The notes: generated by a model from the letters alone, not told the origin. Positions 8,871-18,804 are shown, numbered from the stretch's first letter. The stretch is 64,000 nucleotides of DNA from Pseudochryseolinea flava (GCF_003286915.1 NZ_QMFY01000002.1:62001-126000), one strand, 5' to 3'. Numbers and translations are program-made.

Positions 8871-11039
8871 ATGAGTATAACAGCCGCATTAAAAAAAGAT
8901 CTCCCTGCAGGACTTGTTGTATTTCTCGTTGCTTTACCGCTCTGCCTTGGTGTAGCGCTAGCCTCTGGGGCACCGCTAATGTCGGGAGTGATTTCGGGAA
9001 TTATCGGCGGTATCGTTGTTGGCTTCATCAGCAAATCACAGACAAGCGTCAGTGGTCCTGCCGCTGGATTGACAGCAATCGTGCTGAGTTCAATCACTCA
9101 GTTAGGTAGCTTTGAGTTGTTTCTTTCTGCGCTCGTAATTGCGGGGTTTCTTCAGTTGGCGATGGGTTTTGGAAAAATCGGCTTCATTGCCAACTATGTT
9201 CCGTCCAATGTGATTAAGGGACTACTTGCTGCAATCGGAATCATTCTAATTCTTAAGCAGACCCCGCACGCACTAGGATATGATGCTGATCCGGAGGGCG
9301 ATTACTCTTTCTTTCAACCAAATGGAGAGAATACGATTTCGGAGCTTGTTAACATGCTAAACTATATACATCCTGGCGTTACCATCATCGGAGTTCTATC
9401 GGTGTCTACGTTAATCCTTTGGGACAAGATACCTGTGAAAGCTTTTAGGTTTGTGCCTGGCTCTCTGTTCGTGGTTGTGATGGGTGTACTTCTTAATCTT
9501 CTTTTCGTAAGCACATTCCCAGCGTTGATCATCGAACAATCTCACTTGGTAACACTGCCTGAATTTGACTCGTCTAGCTTTTTTCATTTGCCTGCATTAG
9601 CTGACTTCAAAAATTATCAGGTCTTCACGGTGGCGGTAACTATAGCATTGGTCGCATCTCTCGAAACGCTTCTTAACATCGAGGCAGTAGACAAACTTGA
9701 CCCCCACAAGAGAGAATCTCCGCCTAATCGTGAGCTAGTTGCACAAGGCATTGGAAATGTATTCGCGGGATTTTTAGGCGGTCTTCCGGTAACATCAGTA
9801 ATCGTAAGGAGCTCAGTAAACATTGGAGCTGGAAACGAGACGAAGTTATCTACCATCTCCCACGGGATGTTAATGCTCGTTAGTATTATTGCTTTGAGTC
9901 CGATCTTAAATCTCATTCCTCTATCTTCTCTGGCTGCTATCTTGCTGGTCACTGGTTATAAGCTTGCGAAAGTTTCAATTTTTAAAGAGATGTTTGCAAA
10001 GGGATGGAACCAGTTTATTCCATTCATCGTGACGATTGTTGCAATTGTTTTCACCGACCTCCTGATCGGCATCGTCATCGGGTTAGGGGTTAGTGTTTTT
10101 TACTTGTTAAAAAATAATTTTCGAAATCCTTTCACCTTGCACACGGAAACTCTTTCTGTTGGCGAGGTCATAAAAGTTGACTTATCGGAAGAAGTTTCAT
10201 TTCTAAATAAGGCTTCAATCCGGGAAACACTCTGGCAGATCCCCAATCACTCAAAGGTAATAATTGATGCAAGTAAGTCCAGCTTCATTGATGAAGACGT
10301 CCTGGAGCTGATCCGAGATTTTAAAACTACGGTAGCTCCCGAGCGTGATATTCAATTGAACGTCTTAGGACTGCGGGAGAAATACAAGATGTCTGGCCAT
10401 GTCCAATTCATTACAGTCCTTAGCAGAGAGGCTCAGCAGGCGTTAACTCCACCCGCAATTATCGATCTGCTAAAGGCAGGGAATTTACGATTCACTGAAG
10501 GCTATGTAAGTGAAAAGTTTTACGAACGTCAGGTCAACGCCACGTCTCTGGGGCAAAACCCAATCGCGATAATCGTTAGCTGTATAGACTCACGCACATC
10601 ACCTGAAATTGTTTTCGATGCGGGAATCGGAGACTTGCTGATCGTCAGGGTAGCCGGCAATGTTAGTGGAAAAGCAGTGATAGGAAGTATTGAACTTGCC
10701 GTTAGAAAGATTGGGGTCAAATTGGTAGTGGTAATGGGGCATTCGAATTGTGGCGCGATTAAGGCTGCAATTGGTCAGATTACAGACGGACATATCGGAT
10801 TCATTACTGAAAAGATTAACGCTGCCGTAGTTCATGCAGGTCTTAACCCATTGGCTGTTGATACCAGCGACAACGCGCTGATGGAAAAAGTGACTTGCCT
10901 CAATGCCGAAAATTCAATTCGTGACATATTGAGTGAAAGCGCTTACCTGAAGCAACGTGTTGGGCAAAAGGAGATAGGGATCGTCTCTGCATACTACGAT
11001 ACAACGTCCGGGAAGGTCAGCTTTAACTCGCTTCAATAG
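8871..11039 (+). CDS. SulP-family anion transporter fused to beta-carbonic anhydrase
   Basis: A 722-residue fusion. Residues 1-~400 form the SulP membrane domain, with 10-14 hydrophobic helices and the family stretches GLVVFLVALPLCLGVALASG and VSGPAAGLTAIV. Residues ~430-510 are a STAS-like domain (VIIDASKSSFIDEDVLELI). Residues ~525-722 are a beta-class carbonic anhydrase with the zinc ligands C571 in SCIDSRTSPE (Asp573/Arg575 dyad) and H624/C627 in GHSNCGA. The transporter probably moves bicarbonate (or sulfate) with Na+, and the cytoplasmic anhydrase interconverts bicarbonate and CO2 at the exit. The architecture is known in Bacteroidota and other bacteria. The gene stands alone on the plus strand. 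Bicarbonate is inferred from the fusion. Confidence 0.93.
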   Translation: MSITAALKKDLPAGLVVFLVALPLCLGVALASGAPLMSGVISGIIGGIVVGFISKSQTSVSGPAAGLTAIVLSSITQLGSFELFLSALVIAGFLQLAMGFGKIGFIANYVPSNVIKGLLAAIGIILILKQTPHALGYDADPEGDYSFFQPNGENTISELVNMLNYIHPGVTIIGVLSVSTLILWDKIPVKAFRFVPGSLFVVVMGVLLNLLFVSTFPALIIEQSHLVTLPEFDSSSFFHLPALADFKNYQVFTVAVTIALVASLETLLNIEAVDKLDPHKRESPPNRELVAQGIGNVFAGFLGGLPVTSVIVRSSVNIGAGNETKLSTISHGMLMLVSIIALSPILNLIPLSSLAAILLVTGYKLAKVSIFKEMFAKGWNQFIPFIVTIVAIVFTDLLIGIVIGLGVSVFYLLKNNFRNPFTLHTETLSVGEVIKVDLSEEVSFLNKASIRETLWQIPNHSKVIIDASKSSFIDEDVLELIRDFKTTVAPERDIQLNVLGLREKYKMSGHVQFITVLSREAQQALTPPAIIDLLKAGNLRFTEGYVSEKFYERQVNATSLGQNPIAIIVSCIDSRTSPEIVFDAGIGDLLIVRVAGNVSGKAVIGSIELAVRKIGVKLVVVMGHSNCGAIKAAIGQITDGHIGFITEKINAAVVHAGLNPLAVDTSDNALMEKVTCLNAENSIRDILSESAYLKQRVGQKEIGIVSAYYDTTSGKVSFNSLQ

Positions 11040-11898
11040 ACCGAGCATTGGCATTTAGCCTTCATGACGCTGCGTTCCATCCGGGTTTTCCCGGAGACAG
11101 CGGTACATGAGAACGTTCCCTTAGAGAAAACTTGAATTTATCGTTAAGGTGGTTATGTCAGCGAGTTGTGGACGTGCTAATAACTATTTTTAAAACAGAA
11201 CTGGCCGGTAAGAATGTACACGAACTACTTCATGGCCTTATGACGATGTAACAGACATCGGTGACGCACTGATTTACCGCCCCTCATCGGAATATTTGGT
11301 GTGGCTGAAATTTCGAAAGAATAAGTTCTTTCTCCTCCTTTTTCAATGGAATTAAACGATTGAAGTATTCTAGGAGTGATTGAATTGTTGTTGCGTCTTG
11401 CATGCGAGCTGTGCTAAAACACAAAGTTACCTAATTCAAGTTAGACTTCACTTCCGTCAACACTTCACGAGATTTGTCATAGCCGATTGCCTATGTGCGT
11501 CACTCCACTTACCTTTGCTTCCGAGTAACAAACCTCAAAAATTCATTTATGTTTCTTTAGAGTTGTTGAGTGATGGTCAGGCATTTTTCGTTACCATTTT
11601 GTTACTCGAGCCAGTTAACTCGCTGGCTAATAATGAAGTTCACATTTTGTATCGGCAAATAGCTGCTTCTAATCATTTGACGCTAAGAATCACATCTCAC
11701 TCGGCCAGCACACGCATGCGACACTTCTATTTCCACACGGTGTTGCCATTATAACGATTTCAAAACTGTTGGTTCACAAACGGGTAAATTGTCTGAAGAT
11801 ATACTCATGTAAGTGACTCACTTAAACGAGATGCAAGTAGCTTGAAACTACAAACGTCTTTTTGCGACCACAAAACGTATGAACTATGCTTCACTTAC
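11040..11898. other. Long spacer between SulP-carbonic anhydrase and histidine kinase genes
   Basis: About 860 bp, lying between the convergent ends of two genes. A 124-codon plus frame (11380-11754) is rich in His, Cys, Phe and Ser without any pattern and looks like chance. Apart from the stem-loop at 11080-11095 I see no repeats or structured RNA. Confidence 0.4.
11080..11095 (+). terminator. Short GC-rich stem-loop after the SulP-carbonic anhydrase gene
   Basis: TCCGGG and CCCGGA pair around a TTTT loop 40 bp after the stop codon. The position suits a terminator, but no U-run follows, so it may only stabilise the 3' end. Confidence 0.35.
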
Positions 11899-14800
11899 TC
11901 ACACTGGAAGAAGCACATTAAATAATGCGCCACCATTTTCTCCCACTGCTGCAGAGATGTGTCCCCCATGAGTGTTAACAATCTTACGACAGATTGCGAG
12001 TCCTATACCGGTTCCTTCATATTCAGTTTTCCCGTGCAGACGTTGAAAGATTCTGAAGATCTTATCAAGATGCTTCTCGCTGAGTCCAATTCCGTTATCA
12101 CTGAATTCGATATGATAATACTCTTTACCTGAATCGACCCCTAAGGTCTTCTTCACCTTTTCTTTTTTTGCAATAGAGCACAATATCTTTATCTCCGGTT
12201 TTGCATCGGACCTTCTATACTTCAACGCATTAGACATCAGATTACTGAAAAGTTGCGTCATCTGGCTCGGGATGGCCCTGATTGTCGGGAGGCTAGCAAT
12301 TTCAATTGATGCCTGAGTCTTCTCTATCGATAACTCAAAATCAAGCTTAACAGCGTCAAAAATTGTATTGAGATCAACAGATTCAAATTCATTCGTTTCA
12401 TCTCCGATACGCGAATAAGCAAGGACATCACGAACAAGCTTCGACATGCGATCTGTCGAACTATAGATTTTCGAGATATAATCTTTTGATTTTTCGTTGA
12501 CCTCGCCCAAGCTGTGTTCCAGCATCTGCGTGAAATTGCTGATCTTCCTGATCGGTTCCTGCAAGTCGTGAGAGGCGATGTACGCAAATTGCTCAAGCTC
12601 TTCATTAGACCGCCTTAGCTGCAAATTGGTTTCACCGAGCTCTTTGGTTCGTGCGACAACCGCGTCCTCAATTTGTTTTCTTATTTCAACCTGGTGACTC
12701 ACTTCAACAACCATCAGAATAACCTTGGTAACCTTGTTCGTTTCGTCAAACACGGGTATGTACTCAAATGTTGCATAGATTTTTTCAGGCGCTCCTCTGC
12801 GCATGAGTACCATTTCATGTTCTTCACTCGTGTATTTGACTCCTGTTTTAAAAACGTTTTCCACGATAGGCTCAAACATTTCTGCCACTTCTTTCATGAC
12901 TATCCAGTAGGGAGCGTGTTCAAACTCCTCGCGTTTCTTCCCTGCGATCAAAAGAAAACGCTCGTTGACCTCTTCAACCCATACTGGATTGCCACTAAGC
13001 ACACAAATTCCAATCGGTGACGCGGCAATGAGATCACGCAATTCCTTTTCACTTTGCTCAATTTTTCCCAATGCAAGCATGTGTTCAGTGATATCCAAAG
13101 CATGAACGATAACGCCAATCACTTTCCCATCCGAAGTCTTATGAGGCGTGTATACAATATTCCACCATTTTTCGCCTCCCACTCGCTTAGGTGCATGCAT
13201 ATGGTATTCAACGCGTTCACCTGCATAAGCACGGGCCAGCAATGGTCCGGCTTTCTCGTATGCTGCTTCACCTATGAACTCACGCGATGTTTTACCTAAG
13301 GCTTCAGTAGCATTCACATTAAACCACTGCATGAAGACTCCATTGTAGGACCGATAGCGTTGCTCCTCGTCCATATAGAAAACCATAGCCGGTATTGCAT
13401 CACGCATCAATTGGAGATGAGCTTCGCTTTCCTCAACTTTCTTCCGAGACAAGACTTGCTCTGTAACATCAATCGCAACCTGAATCATCCCTATAATCTT
13501 CCCCTCCTCTTTAAGCGGTCGATAGGCGAGGTTGTAATAGAATTCCTCTATTATTCCGTTACGCATATGAGGGACATACACTTCTGATTGATCAAAGGGC
13601 TTACCTTCCCAATATACCTTCTTCACCTGTTCCCATACATATTGTCCTTCCAGTTCCGGCATGGAGGTGATTAACGGAACACCAACTACTTCGATTCCAC
13701 GCCCGAGCAATTGAAGCATGGCATCATTAACTTGTTCAACAACCAAATCATCGCCCATTAATACCAATGTAGGCGCCGGTGTCTGTTCAATCATTGTTTT
13801 TAAACTCGAACTAATTTCTTCGAGTCGCTGTCCTGCAAGCACTTGTTCGGTTACGTCAACAGCCATATTGATGATACCATAGACTGCACCATTATCATCA
13901 AACAAAGGTTTGTAGGTGAAGTTAAAATAGTAAGTGCCGAGCACGCCGCCTACTTCGAGCTCAGCCCGAGCAGCGCTTGACGAGTAAGGTTTGCCGCTTG
14001 TAAAAACATCGTCCAAAATTTGAAAAAATGGCTGGCCCTCCAATTCAGGGAGTGCATCTTTCAGCAGCATACCGATAGCAGCAGTGCTTTTCCCCCAAAC
14101 TGAAAGCATGAGTTGGTTGGCGAAAGTAATTCTCTGTTCGCGACCGGTATAAAGAGCTGTTGCAACAGGTGCTTCTTCAATAAGGGAACGGAACCGTGCT
14201 TCGCTTTTTTCTATTTGTTTTCGCGAGCGGACTTGCAGCGTTACATCTGTTGCCACCACCAATATTCCGATTACTTCTCCTATCGTATTGCGTTGAGGCT
14301 GATAGGTGAGATTAACGTATATTGTTTCCAATTCGCCTTTGCGTTTGAGATCAACGGCAACTTCTTCAGCGATAAAAGGTTTCCCCGTCGAGATTACTTC
14401 TGTTAACAACTGATCAAAGCCCTGACCTTTTAATTCTGGCAATGCTTCTAGTAAAGGCTTATCAATTATTTGTTCCGGTTTCCTTCCTACAAGCTCACCA
14501 TAGAACGGATTTACCAACCTGAATGTCAGGTTTTCTTTACTAATAGTGGCTATCGCTACCGGTGACTGTTCAAAATAGCTAAGCAGTTCTTCCTGACTTT
14601 TTTCAATTTTATTCTTCGCTGTCTGAAGCTCGTTCAAAGCAGTTACTTTGGAAGTAGTTTCAGTACACGTTACAAAGACGCCCTGTATCGAGCTGTCGTC
14701 TCCATAGGCAGGACTGTAGCTGAATGTCCAGTAAACATCCTCCATTTTTCCATTGCGATAGATGGGTAAGAATTGATCTTCAAACCAGACCGCCTCACCG

Positions 14801-15120
14801 GTTGTCATCACTTTTTCAATGAGAGGGCCAATGAAGTGCCATATCTCCGGCCATGCTTCTTTACCTTTTTTAGCAATTAATGGATGCTTGCCGTTGTTTC
14901 CAAGGCTTGGTCGATAAGCATCATTGTAAAAGCAAAGAAGATCTCTTCCCCAAAACAGGAACATGGGAAAGGCAGAGTGCAGAATTAATCCAACTGTTGT
15001 CTTGAGACTATGAGGCCAGGTTTCGGGGTTGCCAATTGATGTATGATTCCAATCGTAATTGCGGATCAACTCACCCATCTCTCCACCACCTTGAAGAAAC
15101 GCTGGCGCACTATTTCTCAT
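11899..15120 (-). CDS. Sensor histidine kinase with six PAS domains
   Basis: A 1073-residue soluble kinase without membrane helices. Six PAS/PAC units follow one another: about residues 15-160, 180-300, 310-430, 440-555, 570-690 and 700-820. Each begins with a line like LIEEAPVATALY or MIEQTPAPTLVL and ends in a VxxDVTEQV-type PAC tail. A short coiled coil leads to the HisKA domain with SHDLQEPIRK (phospho-acceptor H851) and a HATPase_c domain with DNGIGL and GTGIGLAICRK boxes. There is no receiver of its own. The partner is the single-domain response regulator whose gene ends 4 bp upstream in the same transcript. The first PAS resembles the light/redox type found in Bacteroidota phytochrome-like kinases, but no cofactor residue is evident, so the signal is unknown. 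Confidence 0.93.
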   Translation of the reverse strand: MRNSAPAFLQGGGEMGELIRNYDWNHTSIGNPETWPHSLKTTVGLILHSAFPMFLFWGRDLLCFYNDAYRPSLGNNGKHPLIAKKGKEAWPEIWHFIGPLIEKVMTTGEAVWFEDQFLPIYRNGKMEDVYWTFSYSPAYGDDSSIQGVFVTCTETTSKVTALNELQTAKNKIEKSQEELLSYFEQSPVAIATISKENLTFRLVNPFYGELVGRKPEQIIDKPLLEALPELKGQGFDQLLTEVISTGKPFIAEEVAVDLKRKGELETIYVNLTYQPQRNTIGEVIGILVVATDVTLQVRSRKQIEKSEARFRSLIEEAPVATALYTGREQRITFANQLMLSVWGKSTAAIGMLLKDALPELEGQPFFQILDDVFTSGKPYSSSAARAELEVGGVLGTYYFNFTYKPLFDDNGAVYGIINMAVDVTEQVLAGQRLEEISSSLKTMIEQTPAPTLVLMGDDLVVEQVNDAMLQLLGRGIEVVGVPLITSMPELEGQYVWEQVKKVYWEGKPFDQSEVYVPHMRNGIIEEFYYNLAYRPLKEEGKIIGMIQVAIDVTEQVLSRKKVEESEAHLQLMRDAIPAMVFYMDEEQRYRSYNGVFMQWFNVNATEALGKTSREFIGEAAYEKAGPLLARAYAGERVEYHMHAPKRVGGEKWWNIVYTPHKTSDGKVIGVIVHALDITEHMLALGKIEQSEKELRDLIAASPIGICVLSGNPVWVEEVNERFLLIAGKKREEFEHAPYWIVMKEVAEMFEPIVENVFKTGVKYTSEEHEMVLMRRGAPEKIYATFEYIPVFDETNKVTKVILMVVEVSHQVEIRKQIEDAVVARTKELGETNLQLRRSNEELEQFAYIASHDLQEPIRKISNFTQMLEHSLGEVNEKSKDYISKIYSSTDRMSKLVRDVLAYSRIGDETNEFESVDLNTIFDAVKLDFELSIEKTQASIEIASLPTIRAIPSQMTQLFSNLMSNALKYRRSDAKPEIKILCSIAKKEKVKKTLGVDSGKEYYHIEFSDNGIGLSEKHLDKIFRIFQRLHGKTEYEGTGIGLAICRKIVNTHGGHISAAVGENGGALFNVLLPV

Positions 15121-15124
15121 TTAT

Positions 15125-15508
15125 TCATTCGGTTATAATGGGTTTCAATATTTCCACAAGCTTGTCGAACCTATCTGGTTTTGTTATGAAATCCATTGCC
15201 CCCATTTCTTTCATCAACTTAACCGTGGCGGCATGAGATGATGTGGAAATTATTATTACGGGAATATGTTGGGTCTCTGATCTCATTTTAACCTCTCTCA
15301 AAAAATCCTGCCCGCTCATAATCGGCATATTCAAGTCCAGGAAAATCACATCGGGATTAAGCTGCTTACTAATTAACATGGCAAGGGCTTCGCGGGCATT
15401 GGTTGACGTCTTGCATTCGGCTGTTTTTGAAACCAGGTCTAATGCCGTCTTAAAGATTTCATGATCTTCAGTGTCATCGTCTATGAGCAGTATTCTTCGA
15501 AAAGGCAT
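15125..15508 (-). CDS. Single-domain response regulator (CheY-like)
   Basis: A 127-residue receiver domain with the acidic pocket LLIDDD near residues 8-12, the phospho-acceptor D58 in FLDLNMP, the conserved Ser in IISTS and the lysine in FITKPDRF. There is no output domain, so it must act by protein contact or as a phosphotransfer intermediate. It is the first gene of a two-gene operon, and the six-PAS kinase starts 4 bp after its stop. Such rcp1-like receivers commonly pair with multi-PAS kinases in Bacteroidota and cyanobacteria. The downstream target is unknown. Confidence 0.92.
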   Translation of the reverse strand: MPFRRILLIDDDTEDHEIFKTALDLVSKTAECKTSTNAREALAMLISKQLNPDVIFLDLNMPIMSGQDFLREVKMRSETQHIPVIIISTSSHAATVKLMKEMGAMDFITKPDRFDKLVEILKPIITE

Positions 15509-15816
15509 CTGGATAGGTCTATAGCATTCGCAGCTAAATATCTGGTTAATCCGCCAAATTTCTAGGTTTCTAGACTACTTTGACTGTTGAATATTCAAGA
15601 AATAAGACCGAGACCTCTCCGATCCTAAATTTTCAGCTTAAGTATGTAAATGTATTTCATTGCAAAGCGCGTTCTTCACGATAATCAGAATGGAGCGATG
15701 CATTTATTTATCAGGCAATAATGTGAATCGGCTGACGGTAAACTATTAGGTAGAGAGTAATAAGAAATTCGTTTATTTAGCGTGATTACAAAACGATCGC
15801 ACTAACATTTCGGACA
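15509..15816. other. Divergent promoter region of the receiver and chrA genes
   Basis: The spacer separates a minus-strand operon from a plus-strand gene, so it must contain both promoters. I see no coding frame, clear repeat or consensus box. Confidence 0.4.
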
Positions 15817-16938
15817 ATGTCGAAAAGTCAATCCTCCAATCTCTCCGAAGTTGCAAAAGTTTTCTTTCGTCTCGGATGGATTGCCTTCGGTGGACCCGCT
15901 GCTCATATTGCAATGATGCAAAAAGAAGTCGTTGAGAAAAGGAAGTGGCTCACTAATGAACATTTCCTTGACCTCGTGGGCGCAACAAACTTGATCCCTG
16001 GCCCAAACTCAACGGAGATGACGATGCATTGCGGTCATGAAAGGGCTGGACATAAAGGGCTGATCGTTGCTGGCCTATGCTTTATCATTCCAGCTGTACT
16101 TATCACAGGCACGTTGGCATGGGCATATGAACAATATGGGATGCTGCCCGAAGTCACGCCTTTCATTTACGGAATTAAACCAGCAATCATTGCAGTCATC
16201 ATTACTACGATGATCACGCTTGGTAAGACCGCATTAAAATCTACAATGCTCGCAGTCATTGGCGTGATTGCGGCTACGTTGACGTTGTTGGGTGTCAATG
16301 AAATCTATGTTCTCTTCGGATCAGGTTTTGTTGGAATCGTCTTATACTATTTAAGAAATAGAAACCAGTTCAATACTGTTAACCCGGTTCTTGTTGCTTT
16401 GCCGTTGATGAACGAGGCTTCCAATTGGCGGGTATTTTTCATTTTTCTAAAAGTTGGTTCAATACTTTATGGAAGCGGTTACGTCTTATTCGCTTTCCTT
16501 GACGCTGAACTCGTGGAACAAGGAATCATCTCCCGGCAAGAACTAATTGACGCGATAGCAGTAGGACAGTTTACGCCGGGCCCTGTTTTTTCTTCGGCAA
16601 CTTTTATCGGCTGGCAAATCGGAGGATTTCGGGGTGCACTGGCTGCAACTGTTGGAATATTTCTTCCTGCATTTCTATTTGTTGCATTTCTGAATCCTAT
16701 CATACCTAAACTCAGGAAATCGACAATGATGGCTTCGTTCCTCGATACCGTTAACATCGCATCGATCGCGATAATCCTGGCCGTTGTAATAGACATGGGA
16801 AGAGATACATTGAACGATTGGCGGACAATTACTATCGCAATCACTGCCTTGGTGATAACCTATGTTTTCAAAAGTATCAACTCAGCTTTCATTGTGTTAG
16901 GCGGAGCCTTGGCAGGATATATTCTTAGCATCATCTGA
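15817..16938 (+). CDS. chrA: ChrA chromate transporter, two-domain form
   Basis: A 373-residue membrane protein made of two homologous CHR domains. The first has FFRLGWIAFGGPAAHIAMM near residue 15 and NLIPGPNSTEMTMHCGH near residue 55. The second has FLKVGSILYGSGYVLFAFL near residue 215 and AVGQFTPGPVFSSATFIG near residue 255. About ten hydrophobic helices are present. ChrA exports chromate from the cytoplasm by proton or sulfate antiport. No chrB or chromate reductase gene lies next to it, so it is a monocistronic resistance gene. The ATG at 15817 is the first in frame and gives the usual cytoplasmic N-terminus. Confidence 0.92.
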   Translation: MSKSQSSNLSEVAKVFFRLGWIAFGGPAAHIAMMQKEVVEKRKWLTNEHFLDLVGATNLIPGPNSTEMTMHCGHERAGHKGLIVAGLCFIIPAVLITGTLAWAYEQYGMLPEVTPFIYGIKPAIIAVIITTMITLGKTALKSTMLAVIGVIAATLTLLGVNEIYVLFGSGFVGIVLYYLRNRNQFNTVNPVLVALPLMNEASNWRVFFIFLKVGSILYGSGYVLFAFLDAELVEQGIISRQELIDAIAVGQFTPGPVFSSATFIGWQIGGFRGALAATVGIFLPAFLFVAFLNPIIPKLRKSTMMASFLDTVNIASIAIILAVVIDMGRDTLNDWRTITIAITALVITYVFKSINSAFIVLGGALAGYILSII

Positions 16939-16994
16939 TTCGTTGATGCGTATTAATTCAATTTAAACCGAAAGCTAGTAAAGCCAAACGCGGA

Positions 16995-17390
16995 CTACGA
17001 TTTTTGAGTTTGAAATGCTCTAACACTTAGCGCGCATCCTACTATGCCCAGAACGGCTCCAACAATTGCCCCCGCTTTTCCGCCTCCAGTACCAAATCCT
17101 CCTGTCAAGTTTACTAAATGAATAATACTGAGGATGAGGGCTGCTGCGCCCAGCACGAAACCTGTAACGTACCATGAGCGCTTGCGAGGCTTTAGTTTCC
17201 AACCAATCACCACACTCACCAATCCAAGTGCGCCACCGATCAATGACTTTGCGCGTCCTGACGTTATACCTGTAACATAAGCGTTTCCATCAGCGCCTGA
17301 TACTTGATCTGTTTGAGAAAATACCTCGATTGATAATGCAGGGAACACAAGCACCATGCAGACTATTACAGAAATGATTACTATTCTCAT
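16995..17390 (-). CDS. Small membrane protein, DUF6223-like
   Basis: A 131-residue protein with an N-terminal hydrophobic signal or anchor (MRIVIISVIVCMVLVFPALS) and then glycine-rich helices in a repeated pattern, including SLIGGALGLVSVVIGW near residue 50 and the loop TGGFGTGGGKAGAIVGAVLG near residue 100. The glycine pattern fits what I remember of DUF6223 proteins, which have no known function. The gene lies 33 bp upstream of, and on the same strand as, no obvious operon partner; the VOC gene starts beyond its own start. The assignment rests on pattern memory only. Confidence 0.65.
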   Translation of the reverse strand: MRIVIISVIVCMVLVFPALSIEVFSQTDQVSGADGNAYVTGITSGRAKSLIGGALGLVSVVIGWKLKPRKRSWYVTGFVLGAAALILSIIHLVNLTGGFGTGGGKAGAIVGAVLGIVGCALSVRAFQTQKS

Positions 17391-17423
17391 ATGTTTTGTG
17401 TTGCGTGTTGATAGAATGAAATA

Positions 17424-17825
17424 TCAATCCTTCGGCTCAAATAACTCAATGAGGTTTCCCGCCGGATCAAGCAGTAAGACTTGATTTCCTGCTTTAGCTG
17501 AGACCAGCTCATTTCGAAAGTTTGCTCCCTTACCCTTGAGGCGTGTGATCACCGCTTCAAGGTTATTCGTTTGAAGTTGAAGTCTGTTCCACCCTCCTGG
17601 CGTTGGTGCAACACCATCGGGCATTGATTGACCAGCACCTCCTGCTCCGGGTTCATTGAGAAAAAGACGCAAGTTCCCTTTTGACAACATGGCAAAGCCA
17701 TTCGGCGGATTCATTATGATATCGAACCCGAGCAATTCTGTATAAAACTTAACACATGCCGTAACATCATTTACAATATATCTCACGGGCACAGTTTCTA
17801 TTTTGAGAAATAGCTCATCCATCAT
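17424..17825 (-). CDS. VOC superfamily (glyoxalase/bleomycin-resistance-like) protein
   Basis: A 133-residue protein with the two beta-alpha-beta-beta-beta modules of the vicinal-oxygen-chelate fold: VPVRYIVNDVTACVKFYTEL at the start, GFDIIMNPPNGFAMLS, then LQLQTNNLEAVITRLKGKG and VLLLDPAGNLIELFEP at the end. The terminal glutamate of LIELFEP matches the usual metal ligand, but the other ligands are not obvious. Such small VOC proteins act as dioxygenases, lyases or drug binders; nothing here tells which. The gene ends 33 bp before the start of the DUF6223-like gene on the same strand, so the two may be co-transcribed. Confidence 0.85.
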   Translation of the reverse strand: MMDELFLKIETVPVRYIVNDVTACVKFYTELLGFDIIMNPPNGFAMLSKGNLRLFLNEPGAGGAGQSMPDGVAPTPGGWNRLQLQTNNLEAVITRLKGKGANFRNELVSAKAGNQVLLLDPAGNLIELFEPKD

Positions 17826-17961
17826 TTTCGTTGTTTGGTTTCATCATTAGTTTTTAAAAGACAAGTTGGTGTGCAGAGCGCCTACAATCATGACCAGCGC
17901 TGTTATCTTTAAGCAAAGTAAAAAATGATGGAAATCTTTTTCTTGGAAAATTGCGACATTG

Positions 17962-18804
17962 TCACTTGAAGTCAACAGTCGCTCGCGTATCAGCAGCCTT
18001 GAATTGATTGATGGCGAACTCGCGTGGGCTGTAGCCTGTCAACTTTTTAAACTCGTTTGTAAAATGAGATTGATCAAAATAACCCACATTCACGGCGACC
18101 TGCGCGAGCGATTTACCATGACCTATCTCTTTCAATACATTTTTGAAACGTACGATACTGAAAAAATCTTTTGGACTAAAACCAGAAAAGTCCTTGAACT
18201 TTCGTTCGAACTGTCTTCGCGATAGATTGCAACGATCTGCAAATGTTTCAATTGAAAGTACCCTGTTGTTATCTACAACGGATTTAAAGTTTTCAATAAA
18301 CCCATTCTCATGATTTTTTGTGATTGAGATTCTCTTGAAAAGAAAATCTGAAACGAGTTGTACGCGCTTCAAGTCGGTTTCCGCCGTGATCACCCGTTCT
18401 TCAAGCACTCGCCCGTTATCGCCCCAAAGTGTTTCACTATCAACTTTCAGATTTAATAACTCTGATGCAGGGAGATTAAAAAGAAGCATAAATGCATGCG
18501 GATATAAATACGCACCAAAAAGTCGAAAATTCTGATTTGTTTTAAATTGCCTAAATTTCTTGGCCTGCCCGAAGACACCGGAATGAAAAGTACTCCCCTC
18601 CATACCGTCGCTTGAACTGATCGACAGTTTTCCTCTACAATAAAATATCAACTCAATACAGTTGTCCGGAAGAGCCCGATGAACAAATGGTCCATTCATA
18701 CGTTCCACCTCGACCTCAAGGCTCCAAAAGTAACGCACATATTCCGCGAGACAGCCATCTGGTTGATATGTTTTATAATTTATCATGTTACATACGCTCT
18801 TCAT
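17962..18804 (-). CDS. AraC-family transcriptional regulator (DUF6597-type sensor)
   Basis: A 280-residue regulator. Residues ~1-120 form a beta-rich sensor (CLAEYVRYFWSLEVEV, ALPDNCIELIFYCRGK) of the DUF6597 kind common in Bacteroidota. Residues ~165-265 are the AraC DNA-binding domain with SIETFADRCNLSRRQFERKF and LAQVAVNVGYFDQSHFTNEF. A second ATG at 18786 (MINYKTYQPDG) matches the usual family start better than the ATG at 18804. The plus-strand GH97 gene begins about 400 bp away in divergent orientation and is a plausible target, but nothing shows this directly. Confidence 0.88.
   Translation of the reverse strand: MKSVCNMINYKTYQPDGCLAEYVRYFWSLEVEVERMNGPFVHRALPDNCIELIFYCRGKLSISSSDGMEGSTFHSGVFGQAKKFRQFKTNQNFRLFGAYLYPHAFMLLFNLPASELLNLKVDSETLWGDNGRVLEERVITAETDLKRVQLVSDFLFKRISITKNHENGFIENFKSVVDNNRVLSIETFADRCNLSRRQFERKFKDFSGFSPKDFFSIVRFKNVLKEIGHGKSLAQVAVNVGYFDQSHFTNEFKKLTGYSPREFAINQFKAADTRATVDFK

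Noticed and set aside
11380-11754. 124-codon plus-strand gene
   Set aside because: The amino-acid composition is erratic (Cys, His, Ser and Phe clusters) with no domain; more likely spacer sequence.
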